This document shows positions 27,107 through 42,100 of a DNA stretch of 64,000 nt, one piece after another. The number at the start of each line of letters is the position of its first letter. The first letter of the stretch is position 1. This DNA comes from Gammaproteobacteria bacterium (GTDB lineage: Bacteria; Pseudomonadota; Gammaproteobacteria; JAJFKO01), in assembly GCA_021773175.1 (NCBI GenBank), contig JAJFKO010000043.1:210558-274557 (forward strand). Direction: 5' to 3'. The position numbers and the translations under genes were made by a program. Below the pieces are notes generated by a model. It saw only the letters and a program-made list of their open reading frames with translations. It made no database searches and had not been told where the DNA came from.

Positions 27107-30100
27107 ATGTCATTTGGAGAAACTGCGCGATTAACAGCGGCAGAAGCAGCACAATTATTTAAACATGACCTTTACGGAGACTGGCAACAGTATGCTTCAA
27201 GCGAAGGTTTTGCCGCGCTGTCTGCTCGATTAGAGCTGACAGAACATCTTGTTTTAGTCAACGCTTTAAATTCAATTATTAGTGAATATTATTACCTTGG
27301 TCAAAACCAACAACAGAGAGTGTTGAGTTGGTTGCAAGAACTAACTTCAAACCTGGGCGTGGCGGCGCTTGAAGACGCTGTAAATCTTCATCAACTACTT
27401 GTTATTCCATGTTTGATTATGCATATGACTGCGAGTTTTTGTTCCGAAGTGCCGCAAATTAAAAAATTTACAGACCAAGAGAGTTTATTTGATTTGCTGA
27501 TGCTCTGTTTCCAACATGTTGAGAGTAGAGTAGTAGGTAGCTCTAGGCACAGATTCATTAGACCTATGTTGTTGCGTCTGATGCCATATCTCTCCTGTTG
27601 TTCAATGACAGATATAAGTGATTTTTCAACAGAATATAATGACGTTGCTATTTATAGTAGTAGAGGTGCTGCACGCTCTTTAGCGTCTCTTAGGTATATG
27701 GATAATGAATATAGAGATAGATCGACCCGGGGTTGCGATGGCCGTGTTGTACTTTTCGATTCGTACACAGGTGATACTCAAGAACTTGAGGGAATGCTTG
27801 CTAACAGGATTTTTTTCTCAAAAAACACAGCAGCTATAGTTGCAGAATTTGCGCAGACAGCAGAGCAGTGGAGTGATGCGAAGAAGAGCTCAATGCTTAG
27901 AGTCCCATTAAGGGCGGAGCTTGTGTGGGTGTTTTTGCATCACGTAAAAGTGCATTTCCCTGAAAAGTATCCGCTTGTAGTGGGCCCAATGGTTTTTAGA
28001 TTGTTAATACCTCAAATATTATCAGAGTATTCTTTATTAGAAAGTTTAACGTTTAATTCTTCAGATGATTTCCTCGCTTCTATTATGCCACTTATTGATA
28101 AGCATGGAGCTCTATCTGTAGATGAGTTGCTCGCTAAACTTGTTGCTGCAAGACATTCCCAACAGGGTTATTTATGCATACTACTTGCTATCGCAGTATT
28201 AGCTTGTTCTGATGACTATGATAAGTTACTAAAATTATTATCTGGCATAATCAATGATAAGCGGCTCGAAAACTATTGGCATACTCCATATATCGCCAAT
28301 GCACTATCATATTGTTTTGATAGATTAATGCGAGCGCCATATTCTATCGCGGAAGAGCAACGTAATAATGATGTTCTACAGTTGTTTGTTGATATTTCGA
28401 TTGAGTTAGAATCTGTTAAAGATAATGTTGCTGCAGCAATTCGTGCTGAGGTTTTAAAGCCAGGAACATTGTTAAATGTTTATTATACTAAGTTTTCTGT
28501 TGAAATATCATTAAAACGTCGACTAATCGAGCCTTCCGCAGAATTAGAGCCGCCTTTTATGGGCTTGATGTTTGCTAGATTCACGAAAAATATCCAAGAT
28601 AATTCTGTTGGTTTGCAAGAACAATTTGATTCTTTTCTTCTGGATTTCTTAATAGATGCAATACCAGCAGCAACAACCAGTAATGATCATCATCGCGCAC
28701 TTTGTTTACACCAACTTTTTTTAGCTCTACATTCTCATGTATGTATCAAGTTAGATTCGACTACAGTTCTAGAACTGGTTTGTGACTTTTACAGACTTTA
28801 TATCGACGTTGATGCTGCAAAAACAGCAAGAGCGCGTTATAAAGCTTTGGATGCTGCTGATGATGATGCAAGAGTAACTGCATATTTAACGACTTTTATG
28901 AGTGACTTGCAAAGTGCCGAGCAAGTACCTGTACAGGCAGGAAGTAAACAGAAAATAGCAAAAAGATTCATCGATAATCTCGCTAAACTGCCTGAAATTC
29001 TTGCTGATATTGATCCCCGTGATCCGGATAAGCTTGGTAATAAACACTTAATTACAGCGCTAGCTGCAGTATTTTTTCCTGATGAAGATGCAGACTATAC
29101 AGATATTTTAAATGTCCTCTATTTTGAAATTTTAGCACACTGTATGGCTGCATGTGAAAATAAAAAGGAGCCCATGAGTGAAGAAGACGTTATTCGTATT
29201 ACTTACATTATCGGTTTATTACCAACATTATTAGACAAAGCTAGAGCTGCGGTTAAGCACTCCTCGATTCTACGCAAATTTAATAGAGAACCTAATGTCT
29301 TACCGGTACAGCAACGATATAATTTTATGGTTCAAGCGGGCATAATGCCAATTGCTAATATTAAGGCCGCAATTACGGGAAATATATTCTTAGCGCCTAA
29401 TGATAGAGTGATGAATGAAGTCACTGATGTTATGCACCTTCAGCTTGCGAGAGCAATAACATCTTTTTTTGAGTGTGATTTTAATTTTTATCTTGCAGAT
29501 GAATCGCAACCATTACCTCGAGATGTTTTATTACTGATCGAGCTGTTTTTATCTGGTTGGAAGAGACAAGGTCAAGAGAGTTTTATATTTGGCAGGATGT
29601 CGCCAGTTATTATTCAAAATTTAAATTTCTTTCTTTATAAGCTTAGAGGCTGTGCCGAGGGAACATTTAAGCATAGGCTATATCTTAAGTGGGATAGATA
29701 TCTATCATTACATGCCTATTCTATGGATGGACCTTGCGGCTGGAGTGAATATGGTCCACAGTTTGTCGAAGTTTTAAAGCTATATGCACACGGGACTGAT
29801 AGACAGGCTGTTTATATCGCTAGTTTAAGCTTAGATTCCGTCAGGGCATTAGAATTATGGCGCCATTCTAGAAATGATACTGCGTTTGCAATAGCCAACC
29901 CAGCACTATTGGTAGGAGACGAAGAAGCAAAAGCTGTAACAAGTGAGGCGAGTGTAATTGTTGATAGAATTAATGCTACTACTGCCAAAATATTTAAAGA
30001 AATAGTAGCAAATGTTGAATTATCGTCAAGACAACGAATAGAATTTTTAATTTGGATACGCAATGCTGTTGTTGATGACTACAACACTCCTCAACTAAAG

Positions 30101-33100
30101 ACTGGCGCTCAGATTTGGCTTACTGCTATTTGGCGAGGCATTAATGCAACAGACTACGATGCTGAAACAGCAGGTCCTTACTATGTTTTGGCTGTCGCAT
30201 TTGCATTTGCTAGCTTGGATGATGATGTCATTATAGATGGCTTGGTTGCGAGCAAAGTTAAGGCGATGCTCGTAAACAAAGCTGCGAAAATCGTGTGGCA
30301 ACAAGCAGAGAAACTTGCTGATGCGGCTGATGTTTCTGATGAAAACCTATTATTAATGACAATTGAAAATTTTTGTATGCTGTTTTCTTTACAAATAGGT
30401 GCCGCAACGATTCAAGATATTCAAAAATTCATTATGCTACTTAACAAACTTGTAGCCAAAGCTGCAAAAATATCTGAGTCATTTTATCGAAGTGTATCAA
30501 TATCTATATATTCACAGATGACGACGAAACTAGGACCTCCTTTTGGTTCAGATGGTCAACAACAAGTTGGCGTTTTAGGTTATGCGCTAATGACGGAGTC
30601 TGTGGTAAGTCTGCACGACTTTATGGGTTTTGCACCTGTTAACACATTTAATATTGAATCTGTGTCGTTAGGTTGTTGGGTTGACTTCTATTTGATTGTT
30701 CACTATCTGTTAAAGAACAATAAATACAAAGATGAATATTCAAGATCTGCTGAAAGCTTGCATAGCTACCATCTGCTAAACCGCTTTATTTCTATTAAAA
30801 TTGGTTGTGAGAAATCTAGAGAAGCTATTACAAAGCCGGCACTGGCAGAAGCTTTAGCTCAATTATTTAGTGACTATACTTTAGATACAGCGTTACCAGA
30901 CTTTATTACTTTGCTAAAACGAGTAGTTCACTATATTGAAGACAAATTTAACGATATTGCGCTTCAAGATATAACTAAATCTCGATGTATGGCAGAATTA
31001 GTTGCCGATATAGATTTTGCTAACGTGCAAGCTCTCTTGGTAACTGCTGTCTTTGCCATCATTCTAACAGCTAGAACATCAGCCGTCACAAAGGCATCAC
31101 TAGACTATTTACCAGAATTCTATACCAGTAAAGCATGGCAATTAATATGTGGTAATCCTATTGTTGTATCTGCACTACAAAGTATCGAAGAGTGTTTTTC
31201 TGAACAAGCATTAAATGCAATTGGCGTTGTTGAGGGCGAGGCTAGATTACCTTTAGATTTGTTTTTATTAAAAACCTTGTGTCGTGTTAGTCAACAACCA
31301 CCAGCAGTGTTATTAAAGTTATTAGGTTATATTCAGGAAAAATCACCACGCTTACAATATTTGCTTTTATTGATAGGGAAAGAGGAAAGGTCAAGTTATG
31401 TGCAAAAGTTGTTTCGACACTTGGATGCTGTTGAACAGGCTTCATTAAAATTACTTTATGAGGAACATGTTAGTACAAGTTTACATAATATACGGCCAGT
31501 TCCTGAGTACAAAGATTTTATAACAGCAGAAATAAACTTTAAATTTACTAATTATTTGGATTTAAAGAGTCTTGCTCGAGAAAATCATGGCAGCTTTTTC
31601 TTTGAAGAAGATGAGGTTTTACGTGAGCTACAAGCTGCAGATGATTCAATAGCAAGAATTGCAATCTTACGTGGGCTCGAAGTTATTCCGTTCTTAACTA
31701 ATTCGAATAATAGAAAGGAACTTATAGATTTTTGGGACGAATTAAGTACTCTCGAAGTTATAATTTGTTTGAATAGAATGTTAAGCCAATGGCAGTTGGT
31801 AACTACCGACTCAGACTATAACTATTATATCGCTGTCGCAAATAATCTTATCGCGATAGCAACAGCATATCTTTTACAGCGCCTAATAGATGAACCAACA
31901 AATTGCTTTGCTGAAAATCCCGAGCTAGTTGTTGAGATACAAAAATACTGGTCCTCAGTAAATTATTATTCTGAGCATGTAACCGAACAAAGCTTTGCTA
32001 TAGTTGGAATTGGGCCATTTAAGCCAAGATTAGCAAATGGAGCTGAGCAGCTTTACTGTCGAGAAGTATTAAAAAATGCAGATACTGTGTTACCTGGTAT
32101 CTTGAGTGAATTATCAGCTGAGTTTCTAATGAAAATACAGTTGCTACATGCAGCATTAAATCAAGGCGTTGATATTTGCGAAAAGTTATTAAGCTCAACT
32201 GCTTTTGCTTTGAACTCGATGTCATTGCTTGAACTTAGTATTATTGTTTGGGAAGTTTTTGCTTATATATTAACTGAAAATCCACAGCGCTATAGTGGTG
32301 ATTTACTTATCAATATTCTAAGGCGGCATATTTTAAGAGACAGCCAATTTATTGCAGAGCTTCCCGCATTTTATGCACGGTATCAAGGTAATCTACCAGG
32401 TATCTTTTTTCCTAAAAAAAATGCCCTACTGACGGTTGACGTTAACGGCATCCTAGGAGGGGTAGGCTTTGAATTAGAGTTCGCTTTATTAAAAGCGTTA
32501 CTAGCGAATCCAGCGATGGTTTCTTTACTTAAGCAAGATGCAGTTCCTGGAGGATTTGTAGACACTTGTTTTGTTATGTTGATGCGTATTATAAAAATCA
32601 TCGTTAATTCAGCAATAAAAATAACAGAACATTTCAAGGATGAGGAAACAGATTTATTAGATACTTTTATTGAGCTTATTGCTTATATACCATTACCACT
32701 ATTTGATAGGCAGATACTAGAAAAATTTAAACAGAAGGTTACATCAGAACGACAAGCGCAACAGGTTGTAGGTGAAACTGAGCAGGCATCTAGGTCCACA
32801 AGTGATAGTGCTGAAGCTGATCAATCTATTGCTGTGGTTATACCAGAGTTCACACCTGAACAGTGCGTAGTTGAGCTAGCTAGATATTTTGCTGATCCGG
32901 CTTTATTTCCGCTTTTGAATATTGAACGTAGTATTAATATACTAAAAAAACTTTATTATGCTTCAAGCTCAATCTATGCATTTCATGCTGCTTTCTCTCA
33001 ATTTGTTCTTGCACAATTAGCGAATCAAACTACTCGAGAAAAATTTATTATCTGGTTTAAGAGACTGGTTGATTTCTTTAATGCTCGAAAATCTGACATG

Positions 33101-36100
33101 GACTCATATAAATTTCCTGGTGATGATGTTTTAGCAACAAGCTCAGAGATGGATAATGCAGCGGCTTTGATATTATTAGTACTTGTCTCAGGGTATGTGA
33201 CAATGAGCTTGCAACCAAATCACATGCAACATTTTAGTAAAAAAGATGATAGAGCAATACAAAAAGTGGTATTCGACTGTCTTGCAAATCATCCACAAGC
33301 CTTTTTAATATTTGTAAATTTTGCAGCGACTCCATATAAAATTAAACAAAGAAAAAATATACGTGCATATGGTGTTGCGTTATTTGTGGTGGCAGAAGAA
33401 GTTGCATGTGATGTAATGTTAAGCTTGTCAAATCTTACAGCTGAAAACTTACTGAAGGTGTTAAGAAATATCACCGAAAAATCTTTGGCAAATGAAAGTG
33501 TTCCACTGTCATTTCTAATGTATATATACCAAAAGGAATATAATCTAGCATATATTATAGATGCAACAAGAAGAGCTTATGTTAATGAGATAAATGCATT
33601 ACTAAATAAACTTATTACGACTAAAATTCGAGTCTTGTTAGCTTCAGCAAAAGATGATGAGGCTTTTATTTTTCAGATGCTTCTAGATTTATGTGGTAGT
33701 TATGAAGCTTTAAAGTTTTTTATTGATGAAGCAGGTAAGCAACCAAAACTTCAAGAGAAATTATCACAAGCTATTTTGTCTGCAATACAATATCTAGAAG
33801 AGTTCGCAAGTCGATATCTTTTAAAAGTACTTCCTGAGAGTAATCCAACCGCAAAGTATTGTAGAGCTGCACGCGTAATTTTGAGAAATATGTATGTTTA
33901 TAATATGATTTGCGAGGTGGTCTATTTAGAGAAAAATATTGGTTCTCGTGAATTGCTAAAAGAAGTAGAAGCTGCGCAGGGAGGGGCACTTACTAATGCA
34001 GAGCGTGTTGAGTTATATCAGTATGCGTTAAAAATTCTAGCTGAAAAATTAAATGATAAATATCCATCTGCAACCTATTCGATTAAAGTTGTTAATAGAG
34101 TTTCCGATCTTTTAATTAGCATAACTAATTTAGTTGACTTCGCTGCTTCTGCACAGGTGGAATATTTGCCTGATCTATTTGCGCAATTAAATGCACAGCC
34201 TTTAATTGATGTTACTACTGTAAGAAATTTCGTTGATCAAGCGACAGAACAATCATATCTTGCTGCAGAGTTAACTACAATTTTAATGCGACCATTATGC
34301 AACTATATAGATAGATTTTTACAGTTTGGTAATTTGCATGGCATTATGTTTCAACTTAATGATCGCTCAGATACTAGCAAGCTATACCAAATTTTCAGTC
34401 TATTTTTAACGATAATAGTTAGCAAAGATGCCGTTTATAAAGCTGTACGTGAAAAATATGAAGCATTGTTTAGCCGTGATGCGTTAATGTTGCTAAATTT
34501 GGCAAGATGCATATTGTTCCATACAAATACTTCTACACAGTCGCGCCAAGATTTAAGAATGTTTATATGTAATATGCGCAGACTAACCATGATAGGTGCA
34601 GAAACCTTTCAAGTGCTAGAGCCAATAGAAGCCAGCTTACAAGAAGAGACTTGTAATTTTTCTGCTGCAGTTTTTAAATACACAGCAGTGGAAGCTGTTG
34701 CAAACTTCAAACAACGAGTTGAATTTGTATCAAGTGAAGCAGGTTCCCTTAAGCTTGCACATGACCATTTTGCAAATATACAAAATCATCAACAAATGAG
34801 ATATATTGATTTATTAATTGCAACAGTTAATCAATACCGAGATCAGCCCGCGTTATTTCAGCGAGCATTAAAACTTTTAATTTCATTTTTAGATTTGGAT
34901 GATAGTGAAAGCCTGTTGATAAAGATCTTTAACGTTAAAATGGTTTGTGCGCTTTTCCTTGATATGAAGGCGGTTCAGATAAGTACTGATAAGCCTGGAG
35001 TAATTAAAGCAACATTATTAGAGACAATTACCTTTCTTTTGAAAAATATGCTATATGTATCTTTTACACGTAACAAATTTGAGTTCTGTCACTCTATTTT
35101 ACCTGTACTTTTTTCTATTAATCTAGTTGAAGCAGGGTTAATTATTCGCTGCGTAACCCAATCAGCTATAAATGGTGAAGAGCAGCTCGAATATCATGGT
35201 CACGTGTTTTCTAATGTTCAACACTTTAAAAAACTATTTATATCTGTACTCCAACAATATAAAGTTGAAAAACCAAAAACAGCCAATGAACTAATGGTCG
35301 CGTTGTGTGCTGCATACTACAAGAAAGATATGGTCAGCTTTCAAGGCTTACTACTTGTTGGTAAACAGCTATTGATTGAAAGTGAAGTTGTACACGTTAA
35401 TTTTCTTGCCTGGTGCCTTGATGCTGCAAGTAACGAACACCATTGGACGCATCGCGTGGATGTTGGTGATGAGCTTGATGTAAAAATAAATGTAGGAGAC
35501 TATTGTAGTCAGTCTAGAGCAATTCTTGAAGCTGTGTGGCAGCAAAAAATCATGCATGTTCTAGCTGCTGGTACGTTGAACGAAAAGAGTTTAAGCGACT
35601 TTATCGAAGCAACATTAGCCTTTCCTGAGATTCTACGCTGGGGACTGGCACAAGTAATCGAAAAGCATGGACTTATTAGCACTATTCTTGTGCAAACCAT
35701 TATTAGAGAGCTAGAGCAAAAATATAGAACTAATACTGTTGATTACTTAAAACCACAATATGAAGAATTATTAAGACAGTTAACAAAAAGTGCAGTATTA
35801 CATTATCTGCGTTACTTTCCATCTCGGCTTGCTATAGAGAAGGGAGCATCTATAAATGCTAAAGGTAAAGAACCTGTGCCAGATGAACTGGTTGCTGCAG
35901 TTGATCCATTCTTTTCAGCGATGTTGTTTTTTCTGCTTAGTGCCGGCTCTCCTTTACTTTTAGATGATGATTTAAGAGCGGCGCAATTCATCTCACAGCA
36001 AGAACAGGTTGTATCCGCTGAAGGCTCTGAACTTCCAGCCACAGTGATAAATTATCATTATGCTAGGCTAAGATTATATGAATCGCATTTGACAGAGACT

Positions 36101-39100
36101 AAAGGCGAGTCTGAAGAAAAGGATGCATTAGAATACGCAAAAGAAACATATTTAAACACGGCTAAATTTAATGACTTTCTAAAAATTCTACGCCTACAAA
36201 TTCTTGATAATCCAACTCAGCTAGACATAGCTGCTTTATTTAATGCTAGTAATTTTTACCTGACGTCTATATCAGACACACAACGAGTGATTATTTACTT
36301 TGAGATATTAACAGGCTTCATCTCAGTTGCTGCATCTACGATCTATAAAGAGACACAACAGAATGGCTATGATGTTTTTGCACACCTTGACACGATTAGT
36401 GAATATTTATGTTTAACAGGTTCAGACGCTGCTAAGGCTAGAGAGTCTGCAGCAGGTGATGTTGCACATGCAGGAGTGGTTGATGTTAGGAATGTTATTC
36501 CTATCTTGCCGCAACAGTTAGTTAGAATGTCAAAATTCTTGCCGTTCCAACATTCGCAAAATGTTGCGATGGCTATTGTTAATGGCATGGCTACGAAAAT
36601 GGTTGATCAAGTTACAGAGTATTTATTTGGGTACAGCTCATGTAAATTAATAAAAATATTAGCTATAGCAGATAAAGATGGTGCAGAGTATGTTGCGGCA
36701 GTAGGGATGTTGGGTGACTTCTTAAAATTGTGTGCCGATATCATTGAGCAATCAAGTTTGTTTGCTGCTAAACAAATGTTACTAAGTGTTTTGGCTAATC
36801 ATTCAGTTCTACGTAATTTAATCAGATTGCATTTTTTCTTAAGAGAGCATGCGGTGGGAATGGACATTTCTACTGATGCTGTTAAAGGTATCTTTGTTAC
36901 TTTACAAAAGATATTTGGTGAGAAAAAAACTTATAAAGAATTTGAAGATAGAGTTGATGGGGTTTTAACTGAGCTCGAACAACCTTCTACAGCAGCTACA
37001 GACGATCAAGCTGAAGCGTTGATAACTAGATTAGAATATACTGAAAACACTATAGATGATATTTTACTTGAGTTAGAACATGGGTTAGCAAATTTTACGG
37101 AAGAAGAATTAACAACTGAGTGGGCGAAGAAGCTATTTGCTGCAGTAAGCTTAGTTGATATAGCTGATTTCCATAAGCGATTAGTGTCATATATCCAACA
37201 ATATATGCAGAACTCACAACGCCGTCAAATTATTGTAGGATGGCTAACTAAACTAGTTGATAAACTAATTACTGAACAGACTGGTAAGGTTTATTTTGAT
37301 TTGTCGAGCGCCTCCATGGCTATAACAATAATAAAGCTTGCATCAGCACTGAGTATTGATTCAGAAAAATGGCACGTTATGTTAACAGGTGTTGGTACTC
37401 TGTTAGCTAATCGTGTTGGTCGCCTATTATCTAGCATGGCTAGTTTGTCTCTAGCTGCTCAAGCTCACGGGCCTTCTGTCTCTGAAAGTGATGATAGCTA
37501 TATTAAAATAAGAGGTGAGTATGCTGAGCTCATGGATGCTGCATATATGATCCATGCTATTGAAAGTGCTCATTCATATGCGACGGGTTTCTTTCTTACA
37601 AGCTTTAAAGAGTTAGGACATGGTAGCAGCTTGCCTGAATCGCTTTCTTTTGCGCAGAAACTGTTTGCGGACCTTCCAAATCGTGAAACTAAAGATGCAG
37701 GTATAACGCAAGGTTCTCTTAAATTTATCAATGATAATCTTATCGCCTTGAGTAGAGATGAGAAACTGCATCTAGAAGACTTATTAGCAATTTACTTTTA
37801 CTGGTTACAAAGCGGTAGTCAATTTCAAGATGTCATGAGAAGAACACTTCGCGAGTTAATATCTAAAAGGATTGTTGGCGTTTATAAAGTATCAGAAGTG
37901 CAAGCTGAATTAATGATTGATTACATTACACCACCACAAAACATAAATTTACAGACGCATCTGGATAATTTATTTGATGTGCCTATTAATACACTGGCAG
38001 ATAAATTTCCTGATAGCCTATTTTGGCTAGCTATTCTTATGGTTTCACAAGCTCGCCATGAGCTTGGTGATAAGTTGTCCTATATGTATAAATCTTTTGC
38101 TGAATACTTACATCATGATGAATTTATACAGCTCTTTGCATTAGATTCCCTTGGCTTTTTAAATTTGGACCGTGTTCTTACCGTAATGTTGCGAAATAAA
38201 ATTTATGATAATCAAGATTTAGATGCCACTATTATTCCAATTATTATTAAGCTGCTTCATTTCGCGTTCGTATCTGATATTGAATGTTTATCTAGGCTGG
38301 TAAAAGTTCTAACTGATGCTGATAGCTTCTTAAATACATACTTTATTAAGCTGATTGCAATATGTAGACGAGGACTGTTAGCTTCTTACGTAACAGAGTC
38401 TATAATTCCTGGACATGTTGAACCAGCTAAAGCTACTGCGAATTTAAATGCATTTTTATCCTTATTTACTGATGATGGACAGTTACAAGTAGAAGCATCT
38501 CATGCTGTTGATGCGGAGCAACTTACTGCCAGACCTGGCACTTTAGCAGCATATATTGCATTAATGCATGCAAATCATCCTGAGCTTTTAGCTGATTGTT
38601 TTCCTAAGATGTCCCTACATCATGATTATGCTGCCACAAGTATTACTGAACGCTATTGGATGAGACATTTACAGTTTGGTGATAAAAAAGATGTATTTAA
38701 AAAACAATACATAAGCTTTTCTCCTGAAAAAGCATTTGAGAGAAAAATTCAACTACTACATTCAGCATTTTTGATGTTGTCGCTTGATGACGCTTTAGCT
38801 CTGTTAAACAGTGACGTATTTTCTTTACAAACGATGACATATATTGAGCTTAGTATTATAAGTTTAGAATTATGGGCCTTTATTCTTCATGTCGATACTA
38901 TCAGAGGTAATAATAAAAATAGTAATGTCCAATATCTAAAAGCTAGTGACGTTAGTGCTGTTCAATCACTAATATCCAAGATTGTTGTGATATTATGTGA
39001 AGGTGCCTTTATTGCCGCTAAAGGAACTAGAAGAATTGGTTTACTTGAGATGGGGCAACATCCTTATGGATTTTTAGTGCCTGCTGAAATGCTCGACAGC

Positions 39101-42100
39101 GAAACTACATATAGAATAAGATCAGGAGCTCCTGCGGCCTGGAGTGGCATTCTTGAGATTTGCGCACAATATCACAGTCAACAGCATTCTATTTATTTGC
39201 AGGTTTTACTTACAACCTATATTCCGTTAACTGACCCAATTAGAAATGGAAATCGGTTCTCTATAGGAAATGCGGCGATTAAAGATATTATTCTTTCTGC
39301 ATTTTCTTCTAAAGACACCATGATATCATTAAAATTGTTACTATTAGATAATCCGAGTTACATTCGTAATTTATGCCGATATATGTTGTCACTTTGTTAC
39401 ACATATGTTGTACCGAATCATGTTCGCACTATGTTTGTTAAGTTCCTTCGTGAAACTATGCGTGATAATCCTTGTGTGGATGTATCAAGTAAGAGGGATT
39501 TGGTTCGCGCTACTAACATGATCTGTATTTTAACTCAGGGTAGCAGTAGTTTTCTTGATTCAGAGGAAAGGTCTTTTTGCAGGCAATTTTGTACTGCTAG
39601 TGTTGATGAATATATTCATATGCTGCGCAGATCTTTAGATGACTCATCCACAAGAATGGATTTTTCTGCTGAAAATTTATTGAAGATAATTAAAAATATT
39701 TCACATTTGCCGGTTGCAAGGAATGCTTTTTCTGCGCTTATGAATGGACTGTTTGTTTTAATCTATGAAATTCGTGATGATCAAGCAAAACTCAATATCC
39801 TTCGAGAATGGACGCGAGACCTTTGGCGCTTTATGTCGGTTCATCCTGCTGTTGACAGTGATGCAGTTCAACCAGCTGAGTTTTCAGATTATCAGCTCTA
39901 TTACTATTGTGCAGTGGTAAATTATTTAGACTATTTTCTGTCAGCGCAGCATATAGTCAGACAGGATATTAATTATGTCAGCATCGACTTACCGTATAGA
40001 AGTTTTATGCCTTTGGCAATTGACTTCTGTAAAACTATGCGACCTTTTGAATCTAAAGAAAATGATAAGCGACAGCAACGGCATATAGTTCGTTATCTTT
40101 TACCTGATATAATGTGTACTCTTTCGCTAGCGGGCTTAGTCGAGATGATGGCAGGGCTAGAAGATGCTAGTGCTGATGAGACTCAATGGTATCATTCTGT
40201 AGTTACACATCGTGATTTTACCGCTCCTCGACGCAATTTTAATCGTCAGTTTGCTTCTGAACAAACCTTAGTGTCACGCAATGACTTGCTCCTGAAGCTG
40301 TTTATCTGTGCTCAACAGCAAGATATTGAAGCTTTAGATAATTTATTAGCTAAATTTAAAAATTATTTGTCTGTTAGTAAGCTTAATATCGTGAGTTTGC
40401 TTGCTTATATTTATACATTGGTCTCTAAACAGCTATCTCAGGATAACGGTAGCAATGATAAATTGTGTAATCATTTGATACGCTGCAATGCATACTTATC
40501 ATATATTATTTTTCAACGAATTGAGACAATATTAGAGTCATCCTCAAAAGATACTGCAAATTTGCGCGTAGCACTCTTTAGAATTATTGGTTCAATAATT
40601 TTATGTGAAGAACTAATGTATCAATTTATTTCTTTGCTGCAAAGGAATGAGCATTATAAAGAGTACTGCTTGCCATTATTAGAAGAAATTTTAAGGAGTT
40701 TTCATTTTAGCTACTCTAGACATGAGGAGTTACAAAAATATGCTGAGAATGTTAATAGCATAATTACTAAGCTCCCTAGATGGCTTAACGCAGCATCTAG
40801 TGATAAGAATAGTTATGATCCTTTTGTTAGCAGAAATAATATTGAACCGTTATTAGAAGAATTAAAGGGTTCTAAATACAGTCAGATGTTTCAATGGCAA
40901 GTGAGTTCAGTTTTTTCTCATCTTTCATTGAGTATAATGCGGTTATTTCCAAAGCTGCCCGATTTGCAAAGTATAGAGAAACCTTTAAGCGCGAAGCAAC
41001 AAGTCAGGGCTGCTACGTACTATCAACTATTTATATTTTTACAATCTTTGCGTCAAGTTTTGCTACATAATCTAAAGTTGCGTACCACTGCAGATGTGAT
41101 TAAAGCACTTATTACTGAAATTCTAAATATATCGATTTTAGAAGGTATGATTGCGATTAGCGAAATTAAAACTATCGCCGATCAATTAGGATTAATGCTG
41201 AACTATAATGTTTTAATCGATGATAAGCCTGAAAGCACTGGCAAACTATATACTGATACTACGCTGGCATTCATTGAACAAATGAATGGACTGCTTGTAA
41301 AAGAAGATGGTGAGTTAGACGAAATGCTAGCTGATGATGAGTTTACTTGGCTATTATCAGTAGAGGTTTTCGCTGAGCTACCTGTTCAAGAGCAACAAAT
41401 TATCCTCTATGAAATATTTTTGAACTTACGTGAACTAAATATATCGGAGTTGTTATTTACCCAATTAAATAATTTATTTATTGCGCTAGTAGAAACTATA
41501 CGTAATCACGACCTCGCATCAATACAGCTGTTAGGGTTGCCAGTCAATGGGTATAAGAGCTTACTTGGTAATTTGTTTTTTGTGCATGGTTTAGACGTTG
41601 TTGCTGAGCAAGTTGTTAGCATGGCTATGGCTGGAGTCAACACAAATAGAGAACTGCAGTTTATATTGGATTGCGCTACATATTCAAATCGACAGTTTGA
41701 ATTTGGCTATAGAGCACTGTTGGATAACTTCAATGAAGTAAATGGTGAAAATGTTGGGAAAGTAAATTTACTTAATAGCTCTCAGAATACGTTAGATGTT
41801 TGGAATATTATAAGTTACATACTCAAAGGTGTAGCTCTTGCTATGCAATTAACGCCAATAATTCCTAAAGCAAAAAATAATGTCAATTTAACTTGTGAAG
41901 TATTCATGTTTCAGGAACTTCTTTTAGATAAAAGTACGGTAATGTTCATCACGTCTCATTTTGTGTATTTTATAATTGCGAATGATTATTCAACTGAACA
42001 CCTCATTGAACCCTTCGCACAATTTTTAGAATATGCCTTTAATAAGGGACTCATTAATTTCAAAAGGAAAGAATTAGTTGAAGGTCTATTATTGCGCCTG

